A DNA stretch of 36,864 nucleotides from Kiritimatiellales bacterium (GTDB lineage: Bacteria; Verrucomicrobiota; Kiritimatiellia; UBA8416; JAIOPI01): NCBI GenBank assembly GCA_945949405.1, contig CAMFEP010000004.1, positions 1 through 36,864 of the forward strand, read 5' to 3'. The number at the start of each line of letters is the position of its first letter. Position 1 is the first letter of the stretch. The position numbers and the translations under genes are program-made. Under the pieces are notes generated by a model. The model made no database searches. It was not told the origin of the DNA and saw only the letters and a list, made by a program, of their open reading frames with translations. Positions 7,491-15,812 of the stretch are shown here, piece by piece.

Positions 7491-9196
7491 TGCGCCGTTC
7501 CACAGCGTGGGGGATTTTTCTGTTGGCCAGCGTGATTCTGGGGGTGTTTTTCGTCTGGCCGCTGGCGCGGGTGATCAGCGGCGGATTTTTTCATGAAGGG
7601 CGCTTCACGCTGCGGTATCTGATCGGGGTGTTTCAGAATCCGATTTACGCGGAGGGGTTGCGCAACAGCCTGCTGCTGGGCCTGGGCACCACGGTGCTGG
7701 CGGTAGGGATCGGGTTGCCGCTGGCGTGGCTGGCCAACCGTTACGAGTTTCCGGGCAAGACCTGGCTGACCGGGCTGCTGCTGGTGCCCATGATCCTGCC
7801 GCCGTTCGTGGGGGCCATTGGCTTGCAGCAAATTCTTGGGCAGTACGGCGCGCTCAACACGGCGCTCGGGCTCGGGCCGGTCGACTGGCTGGGACAAGGG
7901 CGCTACTTCGGCGTGATCCTGCTGCAGGCGCTGGGTCTCTATCCGATTCTGTATCTCAACGCCGCGGCGGCGCTGGCCAACGTCGATCCGGCGATGGAGG
8001 AGGCCGCCGAAAATCTGGGGTGTTCCGGTTTTCGGAAATTCCGGCGCATCACGCTGCCCTTGATCATGCCCGGGCTGTTCGCGGGCGGGACGATCGTTTT
8101 CATCTGGAGTTTCACCGAATTGGGAACGCCGCTGATCATGAATTATACGCGTTGCGCGCCCGTGCAGGTGTACGACGCGCTGAAGGAAATCGGGTCCAAT
8201 CCATTTCCATTCGCGCTGGTGTGCGTGATGCTCGTGTGCAGCGTGTTGCTGTACACCGCGAGCAAGCTGCTGTTTGGGCGACAGGCCTATGCGATGCAGA
8301 GCAAGGCCGCCGTGGTGTTTGCGGCGCGTCGTGTGACGGGTTGGCGCGCGCTGATCGTGGCGCTGCCGTTCGTCGCGGTGATCGCTGTGGCATTGCTGCC
8401 GCACGCCGGGGTGATTCTGACGAGCTTCGCCGCGCCGGGCAGCTGGTACCGCAGCGTGCTGCCCGAAGTCTGGACCACGGGCAATTATGTGGAGGCGCTC
8501 GGCCACGGCATGACCGTGGGCAGCATTCGCAACAGTTTGCTGTTTTCCGGGCTGGCGGTGCTGGTGAACGTGGGGCTGGGGATCGCGATTGCCTTCGTGG
8601 TGGTGCGTTCCAATCTGCGCCTGCGCGGCGTGCTGGATGCACTGGCAATGCTGCCGCTGGCGGTGCCCGGGCTGGTGATGGCGTTTGGCTATCTCGCGTT
8701 GAGTTCGATGTTGAGCAACACGGCGCTGGTCAAGGGGAGCGTTCCCTTGCAACACCTGCTGGACGTGCGCGTGAATCCGACGCTGTTCCTGGTGATTGCC
8801 TATGCGATGCGCCGGTTGCCCTACGTGGTGCGCGCGGCGGTGGCCGGGTTGCAGCAGACCTCCGTGACGCTGGAAGAATCGGCGGCCAACCTGGGCGCCG
8901 CGCCGTTGACCGTCGTGCGCCGGATCACCTTGCCGCTGATCATGGCCAATTTGATCGCCGGGGCCCTGCTGGCCTTTGCCTTCAGCATGCTGGAGGTATC
9001 GGACAGCTTGATGCTGGCGCAGCGCATGGACTACTATCCCATCACGAAGACGATCTACGAACTCTTCCAAATGATCGGCACGGGCAAGTTCGTGGCGGCG
9101 GCGCTGGGCGTGTGGGCGATGCTGTTTCTGGCGGTGACGATTCTGGGCAGCAGCCTGTTGTTGGGGAAAAAGCTCGGCGCGATTTTCCGCGTTTGA
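7487..9196 (+). CDS. ABC transporter permease, two fused BPD_transp_1 domains (FbpB/AfuB type)
   Basis: 569 residues, about 12 membrane segments in two homologous halves. Each half carries the cytoplasmic EAA loop that docks on the ATPase: EEAAENLGCSGFRKFRRITLP (near 168) and EESAANLGAAPLTVVRRITLP (near 464). Fusion of the two permease halves is typical of the ferric/AfuB group. It overlaps the binding-protein gene by ATGA and is the last gene of the transport run. It forms the inner-membrane channel. It is followed by a hairpin (9219-9238) before an unrelated gene. Confidence 0.93.
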   Translation: MMRRSTAWGIFLLASVILGVFFVWPLARVISGGFFHEGRFTLRYLIGVFQNPIYAEGLRNSLLLGLGTTVLAVGIGLPLAWLANRYEFPGKTWLTGLLLVPMILPPFVGAIGLQQILGQYGALNTALGLGPVDWLGQGRYFGVILLQALGLYPILYLNAAAALANVDPAMEEAAENLGCSGFRKFRRITLPLIMPGLFAGGTIVFIWSFTELGTPLIMNYTRCAPVQVYDALKEIGSNPFPFALVCVMLVCSVLLYTASKLLFGRQAYAMQSKAAVVFAARRVTGWRALIVALPFVAVIAVALLPHAGVILTSFAAPGSWYRSVLPEVWTTGNYVEALGHGMTVGSIRNSLLFSGLAVLVNVGLGIAIAFVVVRSNLRLRGVLDALAMLPLAVPGLVMAFGYLALSSMLSNTALVKGSVPLQHLLDVRVNPTLFLVIAYAMRRLPYVVRAAVAGLQQTSVTLEESAANLGAAPLTVVRRITLPLIMANLIAGALLAFAFSMLEVSDSLMLAQRMDYYPITKTIYELFQMIGTGKFVAAALGVWAMLFLAVTILGSSLLLGKKLGAIFRV

Positions 9197-9218
9197 TTGT
9201 TTGTCCGGGCGGGTGGGA

Positions 9219-9243
9219 GGCGGCGCGGCAGCGCCGCCCTACC
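9219..9243 (+). repeat. GC-rich hairpin with CTACC tail after the transport operon
   Basis: Arms GGCGGCGC (9219-9226) and GCGCCGCC (9231-9238), loop GGCA, then CTACC (9239-9243). No T-run follows, so it is not a classical intrinsic terminator, though it could slow or end transcription. It belongs to the stem-plus-CTAC family. Confidence 0.65.
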
Positions 9244-9270
9244 GTCCGTGCTGTCGGAATGTCCACCACC

Positions 9271-10134
9271 ATGAGATTTGTGAAGGATCGTCGACGGTTG
9301 GCTGTGGCCTTACTAGCCCTCATTTCGCTCTGTTGCGCGGATGTGGCCGAGGCGGCGGGCAAGTGGCGCACGTTCCCGGACTGCCGCATGATTTCCGGCG
9401 AGTATTACGACGGCGACAGTTTTCATGTGAAACGCGGGCGGAAGCACGACATCTACCGGTTGTACTTCGTGGACACGGCGGAAACGGACGAAGAACTGGA
9501 AACGCGCATCGACGACCAGGCCGACTACTGGAAGTTGGCGCCGGATCAAATGCACAAGCTGGGGGAGGAAGCCAAACGGTTCACGGCGGATTTCCTCAAG
9601 GACGGCTTCACGGTGGAGACGCGGTTCGAAGACGCGCGCGGCAACAGCAAGCTCAAGCGCAGCTATGCGTTTGTCCGCACCGGCGAGGAGGACGAGGATG
9701 ACCTGGCGGTGGCGCTGGTGGAGGCGGGGCTGGCGCGCATCTATGGGAACATGGTGGACCTCCCCGATGGCACCTCGGAACAAAAATATCTGGCCCGGCT
9801 GCGGGCCGCAGAACGCCATGCGCGCCAGCAGAAACTCGGGGCCTGGGGCGTGGAGCGGAAGGACGTGCAGCCCCTCCGTACCCAGACTATTGCGGCGGCC
9901 CTGGTGTCGCCCGGCGCCCCGGCCGCGTGGACGAATGTCGTGCCACAAAACATCGTGATCACCCGCCCGCTTGCGTTATATTCCCTGCATTCGTCAGCAT
10001 TCGTCAGCACAATGACGGCGGGCAGCACGGTGCGCGTGTTGCGGGCCGAGTCGCCCAGCATGGTGCGGATACGATTTGCCCGGGACGAAAAAATCTACGA
10101 GGCAAAATGCCGACGGGTGGAGCTGGGATTGTAG
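9271..10134 (+). CDS. Exported thermonuclease (SNase-fold) protein with C-terminal SH3-like region
   Basis: 287 residues from ATG 9271 (CGGAA about 11 nt upstream); ATG 9259 is an alternative giving four more residues. Residues 1-29 are a signal peptide (basic start, LAVALLALISL core). The nuclease domain has YYDGDSF (Asp47, Asp49), Arg63 (YRLYFVD), DTAE with Glu71, and Arg130 (KRSYAFV). These sit where staphylococcal nuclease keeps its Ca-binding aspartates and its Arg/Glu/Arg triad, so it is probably active on nucleic acid outside the cytoplasm. An insertion rich in acidic and helical residues (about 72-110) separates these sites. The last ~65 residues resemble an SH3b-like domain. A tandem 10-bp repeat (9989-10008) lies in this part. 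Confidence 0.82.
   Translation: MRFVKDRRRLAVALLALISLCCADVAEAAGKWRTFPDCRMISGEYYDGDSFHVKRGRKHDIYRLYFVDTAETDEELETRIDDQADYWKLAPDQMHKLGEEAKRFTADFLKDGFTVETRFEDARGNSKLKRSYAFVRTGEEDEDDLAVALVEAGLARIYGNMVDLPDGTSEQKYLARLRAAERHARQQKLGAWGVERKDVQPLRTQTIAAALVSPGAPAAWTNVVPQNIVITRPLALYSLHSSAFVSTMTAGSTVRVLRAESPSMVRIRFARDEKIYEAKCRRVELGL
9989..10008 (+). repeat. Tandem duplication of ATTCGTCAGC
   Basis: Two exact 10-bp copies, 9989-9998 and 9999-10008. Because 10 is not a multiple of three, the two copies are read in different frames of the nuclease gene (SSA then FVS). It may be a slippage product or a degenerate dispersed repeat. Confidence 0.7.
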
Positions 10135-10173
10135 ATCGATGGATGTTGGGAGAGGCTGCGGTCACGCGGGCCC

Positions 10174-10199
10174 AGGGCGGCCAGGCGGCCGCCCCTCCC
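10174..10199 (+). repeat. Dispersed 26-bp palindromic repeat, copy 1
   Basis: Arms GGGCGGCC (10175-10182) and GGCCGCCC (10187-10194), loop AGGC, tail CTCCC. It is nearly identical to copies at 27520-27545 and 30199-30224, differing by one loop base. It lies between the nuclease gene and the deaminase gene. Confidence 0.9.
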
Positions 10200-10237
10200 G
10201 GTGGGTTGCTGGCGGTTACACGGCTATGGGAGGAATA

Positions 10238-10831
10238 ATGAAACACCGATTCCCGTCGATCACGCTGGGGTTGCCCGAATGGATGGATGACAGTGTTCCC
10301 CATGGCGGCGTCACGCTGACCTCTGCGGATGCGCGCATGGAATTCGTGATCATGCTTTCGAAGCGCAACGTGGAAGAAGGGACGGGAGGGCCTTTTGGCG
10401 CCGCGATTTTCGAGCGCGACAGCGGGCGGCTGATTGCCCCTGGTGTGAATCGCGTGGTGCCCGCATCCTGCTCCGTGGCACACGCGGAAATGATGGCGAT
10501 CATGGTGGCGCAACAGGTGTTGGGGGTGTTCGATCTGGGCGGCGAGGGGCTGCCGGCCTGCGAGCTGGTGACCACCACCGAGCCTTGCGCGATGTGCCTT
10601 GGCGCCATACCTTGGTCGGGGGTGCGGCGGCTCGTATGCGGGGCGCGCAAGGAGGATGCCGAGGCGCATGGGTTCGACGAGGGTGACCGCGTTGTGCGCT
10701 GGGTGGATGCGCTCGCGGGCCGGGGCATTGACGTGATCCAGGATGTGCGCCGCGAGGAGGCCGCCGAGGTGTTGCGGCAATACAACGCCATGGGCGGGCT
10801 CATGTATAATGGGCGGCTTGGGGACGGGTGA
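10238..10831 (+). CDS. Zinc-dependent nucleoside/base deaminase (CDA superfamily)
   Basis: 197 residues from ATG 10238, with GGGAGGAA (10228-10235) as ribosome site; the longer in-frame reading upstream runs through the repeat and is not coding. It carries His82-Ala-Glu84 (zinc ligand and proton-shuttling glutamate) and Pro116-Cys117-Ala-Met-Cys120 (zinc ligands). It belongs to the cytidine/deoxycytidylate deaminase superfamily, in the branch of guanine deaminases and small nucleoside deaminases (GGPFGAAIF near 50-58, YNGRL-like ending). The exact substrate is undecided. It stands alone and converges on a large exported-protein gene. Confidence 0.87.
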   Translation: MKHRFPSITLGLPEWMDDSVPHGGVTLTSADARMEFVIMLSKRNVEEGTGGPFGAAIFERDSGRLIAPGVNRVVPASCSVAHAEMMAIMVAQQVLGVFDLGGEGLPACELVTTTEPCAMCLGAIPWSGVRRLVCGARKEDAEAHGFDEGDRVVRWVDALAGRGIDVIQDVRREEAAEVLRQYNAMGGLMYNGRLGDG

Positions 10832-10851
10832 AGGGGGGCGGCTCGGCGCAG

Positions 10852-10865
10852 CCCGCCGCGGCGGG
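10852..10865. terminator. GC palindrome between convergent genes
   Basis: CCCGCCGCGGCGGG is a perfect 14-nt palindrome in the 52-nt gap between the convergent deaminase and exported-protein genes. It could help stop transcription from both sides. There is no T-run, so the role is an inference. Confidence 0.3.
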
Positions 10866-10883
10866 TAAACCTCGTCCTCCAAT

Positions 10884-13800
10884 TTACGGATACACGGGTT
10901 CCATGACGCCGATGCGGTAGAAGAAGGTACGGTTTGTGCCGAGTGTGCTGGGGTAGGTGTTGATGGGCGGCGTGGCGGGCAATCCGCCCTGGATCAGGCC
11001 GTATGGGCCCGCCACGTTGGTGCGGCCGAAGACCGAGTAGATCCGGTTCGACAGGCTGTCCCATTGCAGCAGGTGGCCGGTTACCGTGAGCGTCTCCTGG
11101 GTCTCCACGATCGTCACGGTGCCCGTGCTCGCGAAGACGTCGATCATGAAGAAGGCGGCGGCGCTGGTCGGATCCGTGCCCGCCCAGTACTCGGCCTGGT
11201 TGGACTGGCCATCCCCATCGCTGTCCACGTTGGGAGCGCCGTTGGTGGTGCCGCCAAAATATTGCTGCTCCCATGTATTGGGGAGTCCGTCGCCATCCTG
11301 ATCGTAGGGGAAGGGGTAATTGGGGCGTCCTGGGGTGAGCACGCCGCCGGACGGGAAGTTCGTGCTGGCGATGGCGGCGTTGTAGGTTTTGCCGAGCGGG
11401 TCGCCGCCCGTCGTAATCACGTCACCGTTGAACCATGCCGAGGCGTCCTGGGGCACGCGGTTGGTTTGCAGGCGGCTGGCGCCGTCGGGCCAGTCGCTGG
11501 TTTGGGCCAGGGTCGCCGGGACGTAGACGCTGTCGCCCACATCGCCATCCCGCCAACCCACGCCGTCGAGCAGCGCGCCCCAGGGCGCGCCGTCGAGAAT
11601 GCCGTTGTTGTCGAGATCGAGGTCGGCGCCCACGAACACGGAGGCGAGGCAGTTTTGTACGAGGAGGAGGGTGATTGATGTGTTTTGCAGTGTGGCGGGG
11701 ACATAGTCGGCATCGCCCAGGCCGGTATGCGGCGAGACGTGATTCGACCAGGATCCGCCTGCCGTGGTGTTATAATTGTCACCCACGAGCAGCAAGCCGT
11801 TGGTGCCGAAGGCCAGGCCATCCAGATTCCACCGTCCGTAAACAAAGCCGCGATCGATCAGGTTTCCGCTGATCTCAATGACGGACAGATTGGTGGCGCT
11901 GCCGCCGCCCGCGACCTGCAACAATTCGATGAATTCAAAATCGTTCGTGTCGAGCAGCCCGACCGGGTTGACGAGGACTTCGTTCAACAGGACCGCGCCT
12001 TCGCGGGCGACGGTGACCTGCGCGGAAGCCAGGCGCCCGACTTGATTGGTGGCGCGCACGGTGATGGTGTTGATGCCTGGCACGATGGGCAGGGCGGCGG
12101 CCAGCCAGTTGGTGCCCGCAGGGGTGGTGCCCGTGGCGCCAGTCAAGGCGTTGGACCAGGTGATGAGGCCGCTGACGACGGCGTTGGCGGTGCCGCCGAC
12201 CTGACGCGAGGTGATGCTGTTTGCCAGCGTCACGGGGCCGGAGGGATCGGTGATGGTCAGGGTTGGGGCGGGGATGCGATAAATGTTTACGGTCGCATTG
12301 GTGCTACGGCTGACGATGTTACTGGCGGTGACGGTGATGGTGTTGGTGCCGAGGTTGAGGGCGATGCCCGCGAGGGACCAACTGGTCGAGGCTGGTCCGC
12401 TGCCGGAGCCGCCGGTGAGATTATTGGTCCAGCGCAGCAGGCCGCCGACGACGTCGTTGGCGGTGCCGGAGAGGGTGGTGTTGGTGACGAGATCCGAAAC
12501 TGCCGAGAACGTGGCGGGGTTGGTGATGGACAGGAGCGGCGCGTCCACGCGATAGACTTGGACGGTGGCGGTGTTGGCGCGGCCGACGATGTTGCTGCCG
12601 GTGACAATGATCGCGTTGGTGCCGAGGCCGAGCGGGATGTTGAGGATCGACCAACTGGTGGAGGCGGTGGCGGAGCCGCTGCCGCCGGTCAGGTTGTTGG
12701 TCCAGCGCAGCAGGCCGAAGATTTCGCCGCCGGCGGTACCCGACAAGTTTGTGGCGAGCACGTCGTGTGCGACGGCAGTGCCGTTCGCGGGGTTGGTGAT
12801 GGCCAGCGTGGGGACGGGGACGCGGTAGATATTGACGGTCGCGTTGGTGCTGCGGTTGACGCTGTTGCTGGCGGTGACGGTGATGGTGTTGGTGCCGAGG
12901 TTGAGGGCGATGCCCGCGAGGGACCAACTGGTTGAGGCAGGTCCGCTGCCGGAGCCGCCGGTGAGATTATTGGTCCAGCGCAGCAGGCCGCCGACGACGC
13001 CGTTGGCGGTGCCGGAGAGGGTGGTGCTGGTGACGAGATCCGAAACTGCCGAGAACGTGGCGGGGTTGGTGATGGACAGGAGCGGCGCGTCCACGCGATA
13101 GACTTGGACGGTGGCGGTGTTGGCGCGGCCGACGATGTTGCTGCCCGAGACGACGATGGCGTTGGTGCCGAGGCCCAGCGGGATGTTGAGGATCGACCAA
13201 CTGGTGGAGGCGGTGGCGGAGCCGCTGCCGCCGGTCAGGTTATTGGTCCAGCGCAGCAGGTCAAAGATTTCGCCACCGGCGGTACCCGACAAATTGGCGA
13301 CCAGCACGTCATGCGCGACGGCGGTGCCGTTCGCGGGGTTGGTGATGGTGAGGGTAGGGACGGGGACGCAATAGACGCTGACGCTGGCGTTGGTGGATTG
13401 CTGGAGAATATTGGTGCCCGTCACGGTGATCAGATTCGTGCCGAGTGCAAGGGGGATACCGGGGATTGACCAGTTGGTGCTGGCGGACGACGTGCCGCTG
13501 CCGCCGGTGAGGTTATTGGTCCAACGCAGCAGGCCGCTGACAAAGGCGTTGGCGGTGCCATTGACGGTCACGGCGACGGCGGTGTCCGGGACATTGGTGC
13601 TGGCGGGCGGTGAGGTGATCGACAGCACCGGGAGCAGCACGCGGTTGATCTGCACGCTGGCGGTGTTCGTGCTACCGACGGTGTTCGTGCCGATCACCGT
13701 GATCGTGTTCACGCCGGCACCCAGCGAGAGACCGGGAATGGTCCAGTTGGTGGAGGCCGGGATGGTTCCCGTGAGGCCGGTCAGTCCATTCGTCCACACG

Positions 13801-14609
13801 ATGTTCCATACGACGCCGAAATTGGCGGTTCCCTGCACGTCGTAGTTCGTCACCGCTTCGCCCACCACAATGTTCGTGGCGGGGTTGGTGATCGTGATGC
13901 TGGGGGTGATGGCGTCGCCGGTGATGCGGATGTCGTCGAAGAGCGCCTCTTCCGACGTGCTGCTCATTAAGAGGAGGGCGCGCACTTGCAGTCCCGTGCC
14001 TAGACTGGAAAGCAGGTATTGAAAATCGGCGAAAGTATGGGTGAGGGTGGTGCCGTTGCCAATGCCGTCCTGGTTTGTATCTTCCTGCAAATATCCCGAG
14101 CCGGCCGGGCCGCGAAAAATGGACAGATTGGTCCAGGCACCGGCATTCAACGCGGCTTGTAGAATCATGTAGTCGGCGCTTTCATAGGGGGTGCCTCCAA
14201 AGGCCGCATCGCGTCCGATGCCGAGTGCCCAAGTCACGCGCAGGTTCTGGAAACCGCGCACATCCACCGCACCCAGCGTGACGTTGCACTCGCCGGGGCC
14301 GCTCAAATCGGTGTCCTCGCCGCCCCAGAAATTGGAGCCGTGCAGTCCGGCCATGGCCTGTCCCAGGGCAAAATCGGTATTGCCGCCGCGTTTAAAATAC
14401 TGATTCACGGCGGCCGAGTTGGTGCCATGCTCACCGAGCACCGTGTAATTCGTGCCATCGGTGGCGCTCTCAAAATTTTCCTGGCGCAGTGTGATGGCGA
14501 AGAGGGACAGGGGCGCCAGCCAGAGCAGGGACGCGAGCGCGTGACGGACAGCGCGGACCTGGCGGGTGAAACGACCGACAATCTTCGTACGAGTACCGAT
14601 ATCCTGCAT
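10884..14609 (-). CDS. Large exported protein: seven Ig-like repeats, lamin-tail-like domain, Ca-binding-type segment
   Basis: 1241 residues from the ATG at 14609, with GGGAG 8 nt upstream; a longer reading frame lacks that site. Residues 1-38 are a signal peptide. An N-terminal globular region (about 39-233) precedes seven ~91-residue repeats, each with a TITNP start, LLRWTNNLTGGSG centre and a GTN-x-ITV ending. They resemble bacterial Ig-like modules. Next comes a lamin-tail-like domain (LLNEVLVNP...FEFIEL), then DQDGDGLPNTWEQQYFG and DSDGDGQSNQAEYWAGTDP, as in thrombospondin-3-type calcium repeats. The C-terminus has the SNRIYSVFGRTN...FFYRIGV ending common in exported proteins of this group. 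Probably cell-surface or secreted; partner unknown. Repeats 3-4 and 5-6 are a recent duplication. Confidence 0.85.
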   Translation of the reverse strand: MQDIGTRTKIVGRFTRQVRAVRHALASLLWLAPLSLFAITLRQENFESATDGTNYTVLGEHGTNSAAVNQYFKRGGNTDFALGQAMAGLHGSNFWGGEDTDLSGPGECNVTLGAVDVRGFQNLRVTWALGIGRDAAFGGTPYESADYMILQAALNAGAWTNLSIFRGPAGSGYLQEDTNQDGIGNGTTLTHTFADFQYLLSSLGTGLQVRALLLMSSTSEEALFDDIRITGDAITPSITITNPATNIVVGEAVTNYDVQGTANFGVVWNIVWTNGLTGLTGTIPASTNWTIPGLSLGAGVNTITVIGTNTVGSTNTASVQINRVLLPVLSITSPPASTNVPDTAVAVTVNGTANAFVSGLLRWTNNLTGGSGTSSASTNWSIPGIPLALGTNLITVTGTNILQQSTNASVSVYCVPVPTLTITNPANGTAVAHDVLVANLSGTAGGEIFDLLRWTNNLTGGSGSATASTSWSILNIPLGLGTNAIVVSGSNIVGRANTATVQVYRVDAPLLSITNPATFSAVSDLVTSTTLSGTANGVVGGLLRWTNNLTGGSGSGPASTSWSLAGIALNLGTNTITVTASNSVNRSTNATVNIYRVPVPTLAITNPANGTAVAHDVLATNLSGTAGGEIFGLLRWTNNLTGGSGSATASTSWSILNIPLGLGTNAIIVTGSNIVGRANTATVQVYRVDAPLLSITNPATFSAVSDLVTNTTLSGTANDVVGGLLRWTNNLTGGSGSGPASTSWSLAGIALNLGTNTITVTASNIVSRSTNATVNIYRIPAPTLTITDPSGPVTLANSITSRQVGGTANAVVSGLITWSNALTGATGTTPAGTNWLAAALPIVPGINTITVRATNQVGRLASAQVTVAREGAVLLNEVLVNPVGLLDTNDFEFIELLQVAGGGSATNLSVIEISGNLIDRGFVYGRWNLDGLAFGTNGLLLVGDNYNTTAGGSWSNHVSPHTGLGDADYVPATLQNTSITLLLVQNCLASVFVGADLDLDNNGILDGAPWGALLDGVGWRDGDVGDSVYVPATLAQTSDWPDGASRLQTNRVPQDASAWFNGDVITTGGDPLGKTYNAAIASTNFPSGGVLTPGRPNYPFPYDQDGDGLPNTWEQQYFGGTTNGAPNVDSDGDGQSNQAEYWAGTDPTSAAAFFMIDVFASTGTVTIVETQETLTVTGHLLQWDSLSNRIYSVFGRTNVAGPYGLIQGGLPATPPINTYPSTLGTNRTFFYRIGVMEPVYP
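12280..13371 (-). repeat. 546-bp tandem duplication inside the exported-protein gene
   Basis: Two adjacent units of 546 bp (about 12280-12825 and 12826-13371; edges approximate) are nearly identical, with runs of over 100 identical bases. For example, the stretch reading 'agatccgaaactgccgag' recurs exactly 546 bp apart. Each unit encodes two of the ~91-residue Ig-like modules. The flanking modules are clearly more diverged. Confidence 0.9.
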
Positions 14610-14674
14610 GTCTGGGTCTCCCGCCGAGCCTTCATGCCGTGATGGCGTCGCGCTTGCAGTCAAATCAAATGGTA

Positions 14675-14703
14675 AGGATAACGTGAACGAAGCCCAAAGT
14701 CAA
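14675..14703 (-). promoter_or_regulatory. Candidate promoter for the large exported protein
   Basis: On the minus strand, TTGACT (14703-14698) and TATCCT (14680-14675) are 17 nt apart. A start of transcription near 14668 would leave about a 59-nt leader with the GGGAG site before ATG 14609. Confidence 0.5.
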
Positions 14704-14739
14704 AACGGTCGCGTGGAGGGTGGTGGGCCTTTTTGGAAT

Positions 14740-14762
14740 AGCCGCACACCGTGCGGCTCTAC
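14740..14762 (+). repeat. Hairpin with CTAC tail
   Basis: Arms AGCCGCAC (14740-14747) and GTGCGGCT (14751-14758), loop ACC, tail CTAC. It is a member of the stem-plus-CTAC family and shares CACACCGTG with the neighbouring hairpin at 14789-14810. Confidence 0.75.
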
Positions 14763-14788
14763 AGGTTCCACGATGGCCCCAATTCGTT

Positions 14789-14810
14789 GTAGCGCGCCAC
14801 GGTGTGGCGC
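14789..14810 (-). repeat. Hairpin with CTAC tail, opposite orientation
   Basis: Read on the minus strand: arm GCGCCAC (14810-14804), loop ACC, arm GTGGCGC (14800-14794), then GCTAC (14793-14789). It has the same loop as the hairpin at 14740 but a different stem. Confidence 0.75.
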
Positions 14811-14862
14811 ACTGCGGATTTCAAAAGAGCCCACGACCGCGTGGCGCCTCGCAAGAATCGGC

Positions 14863-14891
14863 TTGTTGCGTGGGAACGCCTCGTCTAGCCT
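14863..14891 (+). promoter_or_regulatory. Candidate promoter for aroE-prepilin peptidase
   Basis: TTGTTG (14863-14868) and TAGCCT (14886-14891) with a 17-nt spacer. The expected start of transcription is near 14898, about 45 nt before the aroE ATG. Confidence 0.35.
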
Positions 14892-14942
14892 TTGCGCCGC
14901 ATGTCCACAATCAGGACGCGGACGGCAAGCGGGTGAAAGCGC

Positions 14943-15812
14943 ATGAAGTTAAGCGGGCATACAAAACCTTACGCGGTACTTGGCCATCCGATTGGCCATA
15001 CCTTATCCCCGGTGATGCACAACGCATCCTTTCAGGCGCTGGGACTGGACGCCATTTATCTTGCCTTCGATGTGCATCCGGACCGGTTGCTGGCGGTTCT
15101 GGCATCCATGCGCGACATGGGGTTTGGCGGCGTGAATCTGACCGTGCCACTCAAGGAATTTGCGTTCCGGGGCTTGCAGAATCTGGATGTGACCGCGCGC
15201 CGGCTTGGTGCCGTCAACACGGTGGAGTTTCTGGCGGACGGCACGCTCAAGGGATACAACACGGACGGCGGCGGTTTTTTGACGGCGGTGGAGGAGGCCT
15301 TCGCCACGCGGGTGGGGGGCAAGCACCTGTTCGTGCTCGGGTGCGGCGGGGCCGGGCGCGCCGTGGCGCTCACGGCGGCAGCCGAGGGTGCAGCGCAACT
15401 GGCGCTGGCGGATGTTGACGCGGCGCGCGTGGAGCGGCTCGCGCAGGAAATTCGCAATGAGTTTCCTGCGTGCGCGCTGGTGTCCGCCGCGGGCAGCGAC
15501 GCATGGGCCCGGGCCAGCCGCGAGGCCGAGCTCGTGGTGCAGAGCACACCGGTCGGGATGAAGCCCACAGACGCCACGCTATTGGGGCCGGACGCGTTTC
15601 GCCCGGGCCAGATGGTGTTTGACCTTGTCTATATGTATCCGGAAACCGCATTCATGAAGGCGGCCGCGGCAGGCGGGGCGCGCACCAGCAATGGCCTCGG
15701 CATGCTGTTGCATCAGGGCGCGCGCGCGTTCAAAATTTGGACTGGCACGGATGCCGATGTGGCGGCGATGCGCCGGGCGCTTGAGGCGTCGGTCTACGGC
15801 GAAAAACCATGA
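14943..15812 (+). CDS. aroE: Shikimate dehydrogenase
   Basis: 289 residues, normal length for AroE. It reduces 3-dehydroshikimate with NADPH in aromatic amino-acid synthesis, in the cytoplasm. TLSPVMHN (20-27) is the shikimate-binding SLSP-type motif. NLTVPLK gives the catalytic Lys71, and Asn92 and Asp108 (YNTDGGGF) complete the active site. The cofactor loop is GCGGAGRA (133-140). NGLGMLLHQGA near the C-terminus is also family-typical. The stop overlaps the prepilin peptidase start (ATGA 15809-15812), so the two are translated together. GGGTGAA upstream is a modest ribosome site. Confidence 0.95.
   Translation: MKLSGHTKPYAVLGHPIGHTLSPVMHNASFQALGLDAIYLAFDVHPDRLLAVLASMRDMGFGGVNLTVPLKEFAFRGLQNLDVTARRLGAVNTVEFLADGTLKGYNTDGGGFLTAVEEAFATRVGGKHLFVLGCGGAGRAVALTAAAEGAAQLALADVDAARVERLAQEIRNEFPACALVSAAGSDAWARASREAELVVQSTPVGMKPTDATLLGPDAFRPGQMVFDLVYMYPETAFMKAAAAGGARTSNGLGMLLHQGARAFKIWTGTDADVAAMRRALEASVYGEKP

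Larger units (their letters stand above)
14610..14942. other. Divergent intergenic region with two promoters and two hairpins
   Basis: About 330 bp without a gene, between the divergent exported-protein gene and aroE. It holds a promoter candidate for each direction (14675-14703 minus, 14863-14891 plus) and two hairpins sharing the core CACACCGTG. I see no small reading frame worth calling. Confidence 0.6.

Noticed and set aside
1200-9070. Long reading frames antisense to the redox and transport genes (for example 1200-2459, 3653-5161, 5493-7436, 7433-9070)
   Set aside because: High GC keeps the opposite frames open. Their products are rich in Arg, His, Pro and Gln with no domain, while the plus-strand proteins have clear motifs.
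3059-9196. Confident ferric-iron transporter assignment
   Set aside because: Sequence similarity of this importer group spans iron, polyamine, phosphonate and hexose-phosphate substrates, and the OPA-type neighbour favours phosphate esters.
7726-9258. Upstream in-frame extension of the nuclease gene
   Set aside because: It overlaps the permease gene in another frame and reads as low-quality Arg/Ala/Gly sequence; the signal peptide marks the real start near 9271.
12280-13371. CRISPR array or mobile element for the tandem repeats
   Set aside because: Units are 546 bp, continuous without spacers, in frame, and encode Ig-like modules.
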